A DNA stretch of 64,000 nucleotides from positions 4,611,684 to 4,675,683 of the forward strand of contig CM038716.1 of the NCBI GenBank assembly GCA_021613375.1, given 5' to 3'. Each line of letters begins with the position of its first letter. The first letter of the stretch is position 1. Below are positions 46,060 through 60,200 of this stretch, piece by piece. The notes below the pieces were generated by a model, which worked only from the letters and a program-made list of their open reading frames with translations, ran no database searches and was not told where the DNA came from. Made by a program: the position numbers and the translations under genes. The DNA is from Megaleporinus macrocephalus (lineage: Eukaryota; Chordata; Actinopteri; Characiformes; Anostomidae).

Positions 46060-46955
46060 AGTGTCATTTTTATTTTTTCCCATAACACAAAGCGTTTTAC
46101 AATACTCAAGAGTTTAAGCGTGTGTCTCTGAAAGAGGTCAGTTTGTCCCCACTGCTCTGCAGTTATATAAGTGTGCTGATTCTCCTCCCCCTCTTCACCC
46201 TCTTTCTTGCTTTCTTTCTTTCTCCGGGCCTCTCCCTCTCTCCACTGTCTCTCCGAGACGTGTTATGGCGACGTGCCTTTTCTCAGCCCTTAAGGAGATC
46301 CCTAAACGTACGCACACACAAACACACAGGTCTTCTGGCTGACTTCTGCACCCGAGCATTTCTGTCAACATCAGATGCTCACGTAGTCCTCGACATCCGG
46401 CGCCCTCCTACACACATATTTCCGACGGGGAGTGTGTGAGACCCCTAATACCCGCTTTGTGGGTTTTCATTTCAAACAGTTACGTGTGTGCTCAATGTCG
46501 TTTTAGAGATTTAAGTCTATGTTCATGTTTGTATACATATGTGTATGCGTGTGTGTGTGTAAATGTGTGCATGTGTATGTGCTGATCTTATCACCTCTTT
46601 GTTTGAGTCTCACGACTGAGGTGTCACGCCCTTAGGCGGTGACGCAGAGTGATGATGTCACTGGGTACATTTCAGCAGCCCTCTATCCTCACAGCCGGGT
46701 CATGTGTGTGCTCATATTGCAGTGCTTGGGAGGCCTCACAGCGATAGGACAACATGACATTTTTGCTTAAGTAAAGACATTTTCTGGGTCTCACTCCAGT
46801 GTGTGTTTACTTAATATATATATAATTTTGTGTTACATTACTTGTGATGATGTCCATTCATTTACATGGATTTTAGAATATATATATATATTTATTATTT
46901 TTTTTTATTTTTTTTTTATGAATATACATCGTTGTGTATGTATTTGTATGTACAG
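46060..46955. other. acsl3 intron sequence
   Basis: A 105-codon + frame (46,122-46,439) is CT-rich and unrecognised. No splice-supported exon seen. Confidence 0.4.
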
Positions 46956-46959
46956 GTTT

Positions 46960-47565
46960 ATCAGAGGTTCACATACTTGCCTTGTGGGGACCATAAGCTG
47001 GTTCCTCACGTTGTAAATAATTACATTTTAAAGTAAGGGTAAGGTTAGTATTAGCTTAGGGTAAAGTTAGTGTTAAGGTAAGGTCACGGTAAGGTTTAGG
47101 TTAGGGTTAGGGTTAGGTTATTGTTAAGATTAAAATTAAGGTTGGGTTAGGTTATTATTAATGTTAAGGTTAGGGTTAGGTTATTGTTAAGGTTAAGGGT
47201 AAGGTTTGGCTTAAATTTAAGACTCAGGTTACGGTTAAGGGTAAGGTTATGGTTGGGTTGAAGCAAAGTTAAGGGTAAGAGTTAGGGTTTGGGTTAAGCT
47301 TGAGTTAGAGTCAGGGTTAGTGTTAAATTTAAGATTAAGGTTAGGGTTAAGGGTAAGGTTATGGTTAGGGTAGAAGTAAGAGGGCTAAGGTTGAGTTAGA
47401 GTCAGGGTAAGATTAGGGTTCGTGTTAAGGCTAAGGCAAAGGTGAGAGAGTTATGGTGGTGTTAGAGTCAGGGTAAGGTTAGGGTTAGGGTAAAAGGTAG
47501 GGTTAGGGTTACTGCTAGTGTTAAGGTTATGGTTACATTTAAGGTTAGGCTAGTAGTAGTTCTGT
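46960..47565 (+). repeat. Degenerate telomere-like GGTTAG repeat with a mobile-type border
   Basis: From about 47,035 to 47,560 the sequence is a loose run of GTTAGGG, GTTAAGG and GGTAAGG motifs. It is preceded by CTTGTGGGGACCATAAGCTG, a border that I recall next to similar arrays in other fish. A possible inverse border (ATGTAGTCCCCATGGATAGC) is found at about 48,408, separated by unrelated DNA. Because the motif is irregular, a former telomere is unlikely. Confidence 0.7.
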
Positions 47566-48609
47566 ATGTTTGTATTTATGTCAGATGTGTTGCTTCACTG
47601 TTGTTCTGTTAGTGCTTATTCATGAATAAACAAATATACACACACACATATACATTTTTACACATTACATTACTAGTGAGGACTTCCAATGAATTCTGTT
47701 GATATTTGTATTATTGTAGCCAAGTAACACATACACCCAACTCTAACTTCAGCAATTGTAATTTGTGGTGATAAAGCAGAATGTCTTTATTTGTGCAAAA
47801 GTAGTTATTTTGTGAATCTTTAGAAAAAAAGTAAAAAATCAAAACATGTTTATTTTGTGATAAGAAGAGATAGAATTTGTCTAAAGGTCAAATGCAAGAA
47901 CGAATGGTGGAGAAGCATTTTTCAAGCCATAATTCGCATGATTCTGTTTGACCTTTTCTTATCGCTTGGCTTGCAGTGCATACACATGTTCACCCTACAC
48001 TGTATACAAGGGGCTAGCTTATATAACACTATAGCGATTATCCTTTGGCACAGTTGGGCCAGTTACTAGATGACTGGCCCTACAGATCCAATCATGGACC
48101 ATAGCTTTTCCAAGATTGCTTTCAACTTTGTGAAACACAGAATCCGAAGCGTGTATAAATAATAGTTCTGTCCAGCCCAGAATCGTCTATTGCCTTCCCA
48201 GATGCCAGATCTACTTAAAGCAAGAACTTCTTTGTTTTGATGTAGCCCCTAACCCTAATCATGATAGCCTACATCAGGTTTCTTCGCATAACTATAGTGG
48301 ATGGAAATGCGACTTGTTTCATTTTTTTTCATTTCATGTGCTTAACATTCGCAAACTGTTTGAATGGAAAGCTGGCTAATGTCATGTTGTTCTATGATTG
48401 TAAGGACATGTAGTCCCCATGGATAGCAAGATGAGCACACACACACAACAAACACACACTCACTCATGTAATCCCACATTCCTCAAATCTCTCCAAAGAC
48501 AGTTTTTGCTACATTAGCCAAGATAATAATCTTTTAATGTGCGTCTCTATTGGCGTCTATAGGTGCAGTTATATGATATAAGCTATATGATGACAATATG
48601 TGTGCCTGA

Positions 48610-48768
<159 letters not shown>

Positions 48769-49229
48769 TAACTCCATATATGCCCAGTGGAGCTGATAGA
48801 ACAGAAAAAATAATGGAGATTCCTAGTGGAGTCATGGTTTACCCTTACCCTACACTATGCTGATCTCACAGGAGAGTGTTTAAAACACTTCACTGCATTC
48901 CAGTTTGTCATTACGAAACCTCCAGCATTTGCAGATATTTGTATGTCCCAGAGCGGTCAGGCCCAGAGGACTTCAAATAGAGGGTCAACTTTCACTTTAT
49001 GCAGAGGTTTTTTAAGGGAAATCCTGTTGGGATGTATGCAGTGGGGCGTATGGAGCATGTGTTGTTATGCTCACAGACCTCCCTCACAATATCACTGTTA
49101 TTTAGTTCTGCCTTATAGCTGTTTGAAATAAGCGTAATAGATGGAATGCTGGGGCACTAAAGCATTGGGCATTGAGTTCTGCCAATTGCTGATAAAATGA
49201 TGTTGATCCAACTCATTTGTTAATTATGG

Positions 49230-49650
49230 TGAATTGGCTTTTCAGCCATAGCAAGTGTTTTTAGACAACTTAATAACTGACAACATGAAAATTTATTTTT
49301 AAGTTGGCGGCATATAAAAATATCAGTTTTTTAAATAAGTTGATCCAACACAATATTTTAAGTATTATGAATTAGCTTTTCAGCTATAGCAAATCTTATA
49401 GCACTTTTAAATAACATGAATTTGATAGCTAGCTATCTAACTAGCTGGTGAAATAGTTTGTACCTACAGACCATCCACATAGCCACGGAATGAGCAGAGT
49501 TAGTCATATTATAAAAGAAAAACAGCTGTGTAGGTCATAAAAATGGTTTTACATATAACAATGGGGTATCATCGAATTAAGCTGGCTGTGTAATAACACA
49601 ACAGAAAATAGGCTACCCTCATGTAATTCAATTCGTAATTTATAGGCAAA
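49230..49650 (+). repeat. Left copy of a local direct duplication
   Basis: GAATTAGCTTTTCAGCTATA, TAGCTATCTAACTAGCTGGT and GTGTAGGTCATAAAAATGGT recur in the same order at about 50,395-50,625. The copies are about 85-90 percent similar by eye. Confidence 0.75.
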
Positions 49651-49683
49651 AAAGAAATGAATACACATGTGTTTACATAAACT

Positions 49684-50290
49684 ATGGGTGTGTCTCAAAA
49701 CCTAGTGAGTGTGTAAGTAGGCTGTCTATGTAGCAGCTGTTTAAGTAGCAGTGTTCTCTCCTCATCTCTCCTCATAAAACAGATCACTGAGACGCTCTAG
49801 TTAGAGAGAGACTGCGTCATGGCTTGTTCCCACCCACTGCAGCACGCCACCGGTGGTTTAGCTGGTTGCTAAGCTACCGGCCCGCATCCAAAACAATAGC
49901 CCGATGCTTAAAAATCCGCTAGCATAAAGGCTAATGGCTCGAGTATAAAACTGTAAAACATTAACGACTCATTACAAAGTTAAAATAAAGTAAATAAAAT
50001 TCTGTTTTGTGTGATTATATGACAAGAAACACATTAAAACACCAGAGAGAATCAAAATAACTCACATTTGAAGATGACTTCTCCACTCGTAGCTTCACTG
50101 GTGTCCGCCATGTTGAGAAAAAGTTTTGCCTGCGTTGCATCATGGGATTGTCTTAGCGGCTGAGGAAGCGATCTATGCTTCCTTAAAATTGGGGCAAAAT
50201 AAGGTTCCTCAGTAGACAGCATGTTTAAGGTATCTAAAATTGGGACAGCCTACACGTCGGAGGGCATACTATGGCATAAAATGCTGTCTA
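49684..50290. mobile_element. Probable non-autonomous DNA transposon between the duplicated copies
   Basis: The left border GGGTGTGTCTCAAAACC resembles the inverted right border GGCTGTCCCAATTTTAG only loosely. The interior contains GTCCGCCATGTTGAGAAAAA and GCATCATGGGATTGTC, a combination I associate with a common teleost MITE type. The ends are not settled. Confidence 0.4.
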
Positions 50291-50369
50291 TGTAGACACT
50301 TCATCTATATATGAAGTAATCCATCTATATATACACATCAGCAGTAGAACATGTGTAACAACACAGTAG

Positions 50370-50650
50370 CAACACAATTTGTGTGCCACTGTAACTGAAT
50401 TAGCTTTCCAGCTATAGGAACTATTATAGCACTTTTAAATAAAGTGAATTTGATAACTAGCTATTTAACTGACTGGTGAATTACTTTGTACCTACAGACC
50501 TTCCACATAGCCGTCATGTGGAAGGTCTGTAGAGCTAGTCATATAAAAGAACAACAGCTGTGTAGGTCATAAAAATGGTTTTATGGATATAACAATGGGT
50601 TATAATTGAATTAAGCTGGCTGGCCATCTAACTGACTAACTAACTATCTT
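50370..50650 (+). repeat. Right copy of the local direct duplication
   Basis: It aligns with 49,370-49,600 except around 50,509-50,532, where it carries an extra inverted segment that makes a perfect hairpin. Confidence 0.75.
50492..50532. repeat. Perfect 17-bp hairpin with 7-base loop
   Basis: CTACAGACCTTCCACAT (50,492-50,508) is followed by loop AGCCGTC and then the exact inverse ATGTGGAAGGTCTGTAG (50,516-50,532). The sister copy at 49,470 has the left arm with one difference and no right arm. Confidence 0.9.
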
Positions 50651-50888
50651 ACTGGTTAGCTAAATGGTTCATGCCTGTGACACAAAAGCTCACATAAAAG
50701 ATAACAAAAGTAAGATAGAATAAAAATTTTACTGATATAACAACGACCTAAGACAGACTTAACCTGGCTGGCTGACTAACTATCTAAGCAGCTGAATAAA
50801 ACAACAACTGCAAATAAAAAAAACTATGTAATTGTTTTGGTTTTTGTCACCGTGCGGTTTCTGCTGTTCAGCTGTCTTTATAAGCTAG

Positions 50889-51231
50889 TAGGGGTGTAAG
50901 AAAATATCGAAATATGGAATAATGGGATATTATGTTTTGTGATACTGTATCGATTCTCAAAAACACAGTATTGATACACAGATTAGTTGCAGATATAGAT
51001 CATTGTGTTGTGTTTAAATCTCTGACCACTAGATGGCAGTGTTGTAATGGAGTTTTCAGCTCCACTCCAACATTAACAAGCAGCACAAGGGCGCAATGCA
51101 ATTGTAAGCATTGGCAAACCTGTTCATATAGTGGTGTATTTTAATAGTAGGATTTGAAAAATCACAGTATATCGCAATATATTGAATTGTGACATATTGT
51201 ATCGGCAGGTTCTTGCCAATAGACAGCCCTG
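50889..51231 (+). mobile_element. Family B hAT-type element, copy 3 (complete)
   Basis: The element runs from TAGGGGTGTAAGAAAATATC to TGCCAATAGACAGCCCTG. The flanks TAAGCTAG (50,881-50,888) and TTAGCTAG (51,232-51,239) match at 7 of 8 bases, as expected of hAT insertion. It carries a CTCF-consensus site and no coding region. Confidence 0.9.
51023..51041 (+). promoter_or_regulatory. CTCF-consensus site in family B copy 3
   Basis: TGACCACTAGATGGCAGTG fits YDRCCASYAGRKGGCRSYV at all 19 positions. Confidence 0.6.
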
Positions 51232-51249
51232 TTAGCTAGCAATATAGTC

Positions 51250-51482
51250 TAGACATAGTCGCCGTGTTGATAAAACCACTCACATTTCTTTGTGTTTGGC
51301 CTTGAAAAGTCACAGCTGCAGTTTGTAATTTCACAATGAATGGACCAATAGAAATGCTCCAAAATAGCTTGGAAGAAATTCTGGTTCCATTGACTTCCAT
51401 TGAAAGTAAAGAAAGTTTTTGTTCTCTCCTATAAAGTTGCCATTTTGAAGATACTTGTTTTTCATTGGACCGCAATGATATC
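51250..51482 (-). mobile_element. Family A MITE
   Basis: AATGGACCAATAGAAATGCT, ATTCTGGTTCCATTGACTTC and CTCTCCTATAAAGTTGCCAT lead to the end TGTTTTTCATTGGACCGCAA. The left end is decayed. Confidence 0.85.
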
Positions 51483-51484
51483 CT

Positions 51485-52315
51485 CCTAATATTCTCTCAC
51501 TGACCAGTCCAGCAGCCTTCCATCTTTCTTTTTTCTCACTAGCCTCCAGAGCTTGATTGGGAGGCTGATGAAAGAAGTGTTTGACGTCATTCAGCAGCTT
51601 TCTCTAAACTTTATTTTAGCAAAACTCCAGCAGTGCTTTTAAAACCGGGTCTTTTCAGCCGTACTTCAAAATAACAGCCGGCGCATGTGTCCGCACTGGT
51701 GCAGGGAGTAAGCCGGCTGCCGTAATGGGAAGACATCGCAGGACATGTTGCGATAAAGATGGACAAACAGTTAGAGAGGGGTTAGAGAGAGAGTAAGAGA
51801 CAAAGGAGGACAGGAAACAGACAGAAGGAGAAAGAGGGAGAAAAAGAAACGTGACGCCGACTCACGTTTCAGAGGGACGTCTGGGTTCTCTCAAGGCCCT
51901 CTTGTATCGGAGTGAGTCATAAAGAGCAGAGGGACTTGTAGATGGCTTGTGTGTGCACGTGTGTGTGATGTGAAAGAGAGTGATAAATAATAGAAAGATA
52001 GAGAAGCAGACGTTTTCCTGGACATGCTCGGGAAGTCTGCTCCTTCCGTTTAAAGGTGCCACCGAATGGAAAACTGTATTTTTAATGTCAAGGTTGAAGA
52101 ATTAGAGTTGAGTACATAGAACTGACGTACCATGAACCTCAAACACTGTTGTTCCTCCTTTGGATGCAAGTCCTGCATTTACGAACGAGGGAGAACGGCG
52201 ACGCAATAGCAACAGAAGTGGTGGACTGTATGGAGAAATGGATTGTTACCAGGCTTGAAGGTGATTTTCAAACCCTTTCCATGGAACCAAACTGTCAACA
52301 GTCACAAGTGGTGTC
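51485..52315. other. acsl3 intron sequence
   Basis: No recognised exon. The first ~60 codons of the frame starting at 52,149 have no recognisable match and run into the transposase relic. Confidence 0.4.
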
Positions 52316-52319
52316 CATG

Positions 52320-52830
52320 TTTAAACTTCATATTATTATTATATCCACTTTCTGCTTTTTCCCATGGCAGCTGCATGTAGCTCTATTTGAGGGCTTTCTC
52401 AACCGATCTGGCTATGAATCCATCCTTGCAGATCACGTACACCCATACATGCTGATTGTCTTCCCTGGGTCGGATGGGATTGTCTTCCAGCAAGACAATG
52501 CAACACATCACACGTCTAGAAATGTCCCACATTGGTTGGAAGAGCTGATCGAGACTTCCAAACACTACCCTTGACCCCTAACTCCCCAAACTTGAACCCA
52601 ATTACGCATCTGTGGAACCACCTGGATGGTGGTGTTGGCTCTACGGATCCTCCCCCAGGCACCCTCCAGCAGCTGTGGGATGCATTGCAGTCAGCATGGT
52701 TCGAGATATCTCTGACAACCTACCAGGACCTTATTGAGTCTCCCAGCCTGTCTAGTTGCTGCACCGATACCATCCGTCAGTCTCAAGCTTCATTTAAATG
52801 ATGAGCAAAAAAACCCACAAATTAAAACTT
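52320..52830 (+). pseudogene. Tc1-like transposase relic D
   Basis: The frame up to 52,574 contains GYESILADHVHPYMLIVFPG and VFQQDNATHHTSRNVPHWLE. A second frame from about 52,532 gives PNSPNLNPITHLWNHLDGGV and PPPGTLQQLWDALQSAWFEI. These are the C-terminal Tc1 transposase motifs (QDNA and the NSPNLNP region), split by a frameshift at about 52,560. The second catalytic part is altered, with THLWNHL in place of EHLWDHL. It belongs to the same lineage as 12,779-13,271, and this copy retains more of the C-terminus. Confidence 0.85.
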
Positions 52831-53349
52831 TGTTAACAAATTAATGATATATATTCATATTTTGGTATAATGGTTGCTGTATTGAATCTGTAAGCCAATA
52901 AGAGGAAATCATTGAGCAGGTTCACAAGTGGTGCTTGTCCTCCATGAAATAATTCACTCAGTTACAGATTAAAGAAAACTCTTTCACCTACAGGTAGGTC
53001 TTCTAGGATCTGCAGTGATTGTAGTGTTGGGTTTCAGTTAAAGGACTAATAAGTTAGTGAAGATCCTAGTCTGCAAATCCTTGTCTATGTTGTAAATGTA
53101 CTACCACCGACTCACCACTTCCTGAAGACTGTGTTCCTTGTTCTTGCTTTTGAAAAAAAAAATTGGTTTCCTGCTAAAAATCCGGCTGCTTGTAGTCCAG
53201 TGGACATAGCAGTCCTGGCTTCATGGCCCACCTTAAGAGACATTGTGGTCTGTTGTCACTCAAAGTGGTTTGTACTCATCATTGCCCTTTTGAAATTGGG
53301 TTCTTATCTACAAACCCTACTTGTTTTTATATTTTCTCTACTTTACTAG

Positions 53350-53397
53350 ACAATGCTTGCACTACTTTCTTAAGCCTGAAAGTAGTGCAAGCATTGT
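53350..53397. repeat. Perfect 20-bp hairpin with 8-base loop
   Basis: ACAATGCTTGCACTACTTTC (53,350-53,369), loop TTAAGCCT, then the exact inverse (53,378-53,397). Flanking pairing is weak. At 48 bases it is shorter than a usual miRNA precursor. Confidence 0.88.
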
Positions 53398-53457
53398 GAA
53401 AGTGAACCATGAGACAATTGCCCAAAAATACAAAATTGAGTGTTTATTAGACCTTCA

Positions 53458-53460
53458 ATA

Positions 53461-53494
<34 letters not shown>
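53458..53494. repeat. (AAT)n microsatellite
   Basis: About twelve AAT triplets. Confidence 0.9.
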
Positions 53495-53499
53495 GGATG

Positions 53500-53735
53500 T
53501 TTGAGCTTCAAGGTCTCGTGTATAGCAGTTGTACTGTTGTGATCATCTCCACTGTGCAGAGCTGACAGAGCACCACACTGTTGTGTTTCTGTGTAAAACA
53601 CTCCCACAACTTTAGATGCACACGAGTGATTATTTGTAGCTGCAGTTCACGCTTTGCATAAATCCATACTTTCAGTAGGTGGGGCCAACTTTGCAATGCG
53701 TCAACGCACATTACGCTAATCGACGTAATTTCGTA
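53500..53735 (-). pseudogene. BED zinc-finger fragment of a hAT transposase, second copy
   Basis: The minus strand reads KLWECFTQKHNSVVLCQLCT then VEMITTVQLLYT, matching 33,650-33,800. The CxxC pair is present, but the histidine half lies in another frame. Continuing minus-strand sequence contains ATCGATTACGAAATTACGTC, reminiscent of a hAT terminus. Confidence 0.65.
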
Positions 53736-53998
53736 ATCGATAAAGATAAATTTATATATTGTAGGAGTTCAAGTAAGAAAGCTGGAGCAAAGTCGACTTT
53801 ATAACCAAAAATTTCTTTATTTTCTACTGAAAACAGAATCGCTAAACCAACTCCCCATTTGAGCCGTCAGAGAGTCGACTCACCTCTGTGAGTAAACAGA
53901 GTCCTTTCCTCAGCCCGAGCTTAAAGGGCCAGCAACAGCCTGCTTAACACAGTGTCTGTATATGAATACTGTTTATGAGTGTTCAGTAGCCCCATGTA

Positions 53999-53999
<1 letters not shown>

Positions 54000-54092
<93 letters not shown>
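54000..54092. repeat. (GT)n(AT)n microsatellite
   Basis: A short TG run passes into about 76 bp of TA repeats. Confidence 0.97.
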
Positions 54093-54095
<3 letters not shown>

Positions 54096-54319
54096 TTAAC
54101 AAAATTTTCAAATATTGATATCTTCACTTCTCACTTAAAGTAAAAAGGCAATAGTACTTTAATGAATTAATGATGAAAAATTTTCCCATATTGCCCAGCT
54201 CTAGTTCAGCTTCAATTTCAGGTGTACATCAGGTTTTTTAGGAAAAAATTATAATGGGGATGATTTACAGGTCTCAAAACCTTGTGTATCAAATATGATT
54301 ACCTTGGTGTTAAAGGGTT

Positions 54320-54592
54320 AATAACTACCTGCTACTACATGCCAATTCCCCATTTGTCTCTTGTCTTGTATAGTATTTATTCTTTTGTGTATTTAGGACC
54401 TGTATATTAATTGTTTGGTGTATTTATTGTATTTTCTGCACTATTTTCCATTGTTGTGTATCTACACTTTGTGTAGTCCTGTACATTGTACTGCTGTTTT
54501 GTGTTGTCCCATAAGTCCTGAAGAACAACATTTCATTCCAATATATATTTGCTTTAGTTGAGGAATGACAATAAAAACGCTTGACTTTACAA
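54320..54592 (+). mobile_element. 3' end of a non-LTR retrotransposon
   Basis: It ends with GAGGAATGACAATAAAAACG then CTTGACTTTA, similar to the tail at 37,225-37,262. Only the 3' untranslated end is present. Confidence 0.5.
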
Positions 54593-55030
54593 ACCCAATT
54601 TCAGAAAAGATAAGATAATATGCGAAATGCCAGTGAAAACAGAAAGTCAGTTTGAAAAAGTTGAAAATGGCACCAAAACTTAGTATTTGATTATTTATTT
54701 ATTTATTTATTCATTGTAAATATATGTTTATTACAAACATAATACTTTCAACACGTTCCAAAAAGGTTAATATCCTGTTTAGCACTTAATAATATTAATA
54801 ATAATATTTTGGGAATTATTTGGAGCCTTGGTTGTTGTATTTTGCTCTTTGTAATGCGCCACACATTTGCAATAGTAGTCCAGTCCAGCACTGGCATGCT
54901 TTGATTACACAGCCATACTGTTCTAACGTATGCACAGCTGTTCTTGGTGAGCATGGTCACGCTGAAACAAGTATGGACGTCCCTGAAAAAGACGGCATCT
55001 AAAAGGCAGCTAAAAGATGCATCTTCCTGC
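54593..55030. mobile_element. Non-autonomous DNA transposon fragment
   Basis: The start ACAAACCCAATTTCAGAAAA and the interior CTGAAACAAGTATGGACGTC with CCCTGAAAAAGACGGCATCT match a noncoding repeat type I recall as abundant in teleosts. The right end is not identified. Confidence 0.5.
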
Positions 55031-55099
55031 ATGAAGTGTCAATCAAACTAGAGGTTTGTATTAACAGTGATGTGTTTGTCCGTCTGTGTTGCATCGTAG

Positions 55100-56470
<1,371 letters not shown>

Positions 56471-56475
56471 AACAT

Positions 56476-56862
56476 TAGGGGTGTAAGAAAATATTGCTAG
56501 TATTGAAAATATCGATTATCTCAGTTTATCGATTCATACTCAGTAATTTACCATCAAAGTCTGTGGTTTCTTTTGTGTTGTGTTTAAACCCCTGACCACT
56601 AGATGTACAGTGTTCTTCACTGTTAGCCTCTTCCACTCCAATATAAACAAATAGCCTAACAGCACACTGCTAATGTTATTATTAGCAAACCTTAGCATGA
56701 TTGGGTTTTTGTAATATGACCAATTGAATAATTTTTATTAATATATTTTAAAATTCACAAAACTTCACTATGCTTAAATATCGCAATATATCACAGTTTA
56801 TCGAAATGTAACCCCTGTATTACGATACATGCCACATTGCCAGTTTCCAATATACAACTCCA
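56476..56862 (+). mobile_element. Family B hAT-type element, copy 4, diverged
   Basis: It starts TAGGGGTGTAAGAAAATATT and is flanked by perfect 8-bp duplications CTAAACAT at 56,468-56,475 and 56,863-56,870. The CTCF-like site is broken in this copy (CCACTAGATGTACAG), and the body has many differences, so it is probably an older insertion or another subfamily. Confidence 0.88.
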
Positions 56863-56870
56863 CTAAACAT

Positions 56871-57823
<953 letters not shown>

Positions 57824-58003
57824 TGAACACACTTCTATCTGAGTGACTCCTTAAAGGGATTGTGGTCCTGTTATTGTGATTTGGGCCAGACTTCCTTCTA
57901 AAACCTGACCTATGAATGACTCAGAGTTTAGCATGTCTAGCTTTTACTGTTGAATGCTTGCAAACACGTGTTGCACACAGATATATTATCGTGTACTATT
58001 ATA

Positions 58004-58655
58004 CACTGCCTGGCCAAACTGGAAACAGGTAGTTATTGTCCTGCATCAAGCAAAGAAAGTAACTAAGGAAATTGAGCTATAATGATTGGAATTTGGTTAA
58101 AACTTTCCATCCCAATTTTCTTAAAACCTGGAAGGATAGTAGAGAACCATCAACTTCTCAGAAGACATGTGGTCGGGGGAAAAAAAAAACTGTGATCAGA
58201 GGTCAGTGACGTGCTTGGTTAAGTCGAATGGTAAAAAATGGACAGTAGAACTCACCACTGTGTTTAATAGTGAAAGTAAGAGCACACAGTGTGACGAGAA
58301 CTCACAGGATAGTGACTGAACAGCTGTGTGGCCAGATGAAAACCACTTGTCAGAGAGGTTAATCGGAAAATTTGCCAGAGAGCATAAAGACTGGAGCGAT
58401 GGAAAAGGGTCATGTGACCTGATGAGCCCAGAATAACCGTATTTCAGAGCGACGGACAAGAAGGAATAATTTTCACATATGAACTGACCACAACATAGTC
58501 CTCACCTTAACTCTATGGAAAGTGTTTGGGATGTGCTGAAAAAGACTTCACTGTTGGAAAAATGTGGGGACATTGTCGAAACCATGGCATGGCGAACACA
58601 TGCCATAATCAATGGTGGTCTAACGAAATGTTGGTCTTTTTTTGGCCAGGCATTG
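58004..58655 (+). mobile_element. Tc1-like element with preserved ends, internally deleted
   Basis: The left end CACTGCCTGGCCAAA and the inverted right end CAATGCCTGGCCAAA are each flanked by TA, the expected Tc1 target duplication. Inside are broken transposase pieces close to relic C (ACAGCTGTGTGGCCAGATGA, TTTGCCAGAGAGCATAAAGA, CATGTGACCTGATGAGCCC). At 652 bp it is about half of a full element. Confidence 0.85.
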
Positions 58656-58974
58656 TATATACACTAAATTTGCATGTTACCTGTTTGTATCTGCTCTCAC
58701 TGGCCATATAGTATACTATATAGGTGCACTTTGTAGGTTTACAGCTGAAATGTGGTGGCACAATATATTGGCCACTTTTTACCTCATCCATCATTGAAAA
58801 GGGACCACCAAATCACTGTCCAGATATAATTCAGCAGAGCCCTGATGAAGGGCTTAAGAACAGCCAACACAAATTATGCATAGAAGAAAGATGAGTAGTA
58901 GGTAGGACTGTCCAATAATGTGGACACATTGTGTTGCTGTGTTTAGAGTGATCCTCCATACAAATGATCTGCTC

Positions 58975-60200
58975 CATTGTTCCATAGAAGCTACAATCCA
59001 TAACTGTACATCTATAAAATACAGTTCTATGGTAGGTACAAGCTGTGTGCACCTAATAAACTGGCAACCCAGTGAATATTGTACTGATATCCTGTGTTCC
59101 ACCATGTGCTTGCCTTTGAGTCTCCATAGGGATGTTGCACATATGTGCGCCTAAGGATGTGTTTAGATTTAAAACTATACAGAAGTTTGAGGTCCAGTAA
59201 TCTGTTGTTTATTTGTCCTTTGAGTTCTAGAAAGCTCTTTCTATGTACTGCCTGTTGGTGTTGGTGGACGCATCTACTTATTTAGGTATTATTAGCGCTC
59301 AACCTTGTCAAATATGATCTGGTCTTGTTTTAATAATTTGCGGAAGCCATGACAACAATCTCTCTATGATGCATTTACAAAAATAGAAAAAGCAACTATT
59401 CAGCCATTATTAGCAGAAGAACTTTCCATGTGCTGTTCTATAGAAGCTGAAATCCATAACTGTAAATATTTAAAGTACAATTATGATACAAGCTGTGTGC
59501 ACCCAATAAACTGGCAACTCAGTGAATATTGTACCGATATCCTGTGTTCCACCATGTGCTTGTCATTGAGTCTCCATAGGGATGTTGCACATATGTGCGT
59601 CTGAGGATGTGAGTTTAGGGTCAAAACCATACAGAGGTTTAAGGTCCTGTAATGTGTTGTTTATACGGTCATGTTTATTTGGCCTTTGGGTTCTAGAAAG
59701 CTCTTTCTATGTACTGCCTGTTGGTGATGGTGGACGCATATACTGATAGGATTATATTCAGCCTGGTCTAATATGATCTGGAGTTGGTTTAATGATTTTG
59801 GAAAACCGTAACAAGATTGTCTCTAAGATGCAAAAGAATATAATGTGCAGTTCCGTGGAAGCTACAATCATTAACTGTAAATTTTTTAAGTACAATTATA
59901 TGTAGGTACAAGCTGTGTTCACCAATAAACTGGCAACCCAGTGAATATTGTACTGATATCCTGTGTTCCACCTTGTGCTTGTCATTGAGTCTACATACGG
60001 ATGCTGCACATATGTACATCTAAGGATGTGCTGTAATGCAGTCATGTTTATAAGGTCATGTTTCTTTGTTATTTGAGTTCTAGAAAGCTCTTTCTATGCA
60101 CTGCCTGTGTGTGCTGGTGGACACATTTACTTATTTAGGTATTATTAGCGCTCAGTCTAGTCTAATATGATCTGGAATCTCTACATGATGCAAAAGAAAA
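58975..60200 (+). repeat. Three tandem copies of a ~0.4-kb intronic segment
   Basis: AAGCTACAATCCATAACTGT recurs at about 58,988, 59,447 and 59,859 in slightly changed forms. GGCAACCCAGTGAATATTGT and TTCTAGAAAGCTCTTTCTAT recur with the same spacing, about 460 and 413 bp. The copies differ by substitutions and small deletions. The family is not recognised. Confidence 0.85.
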
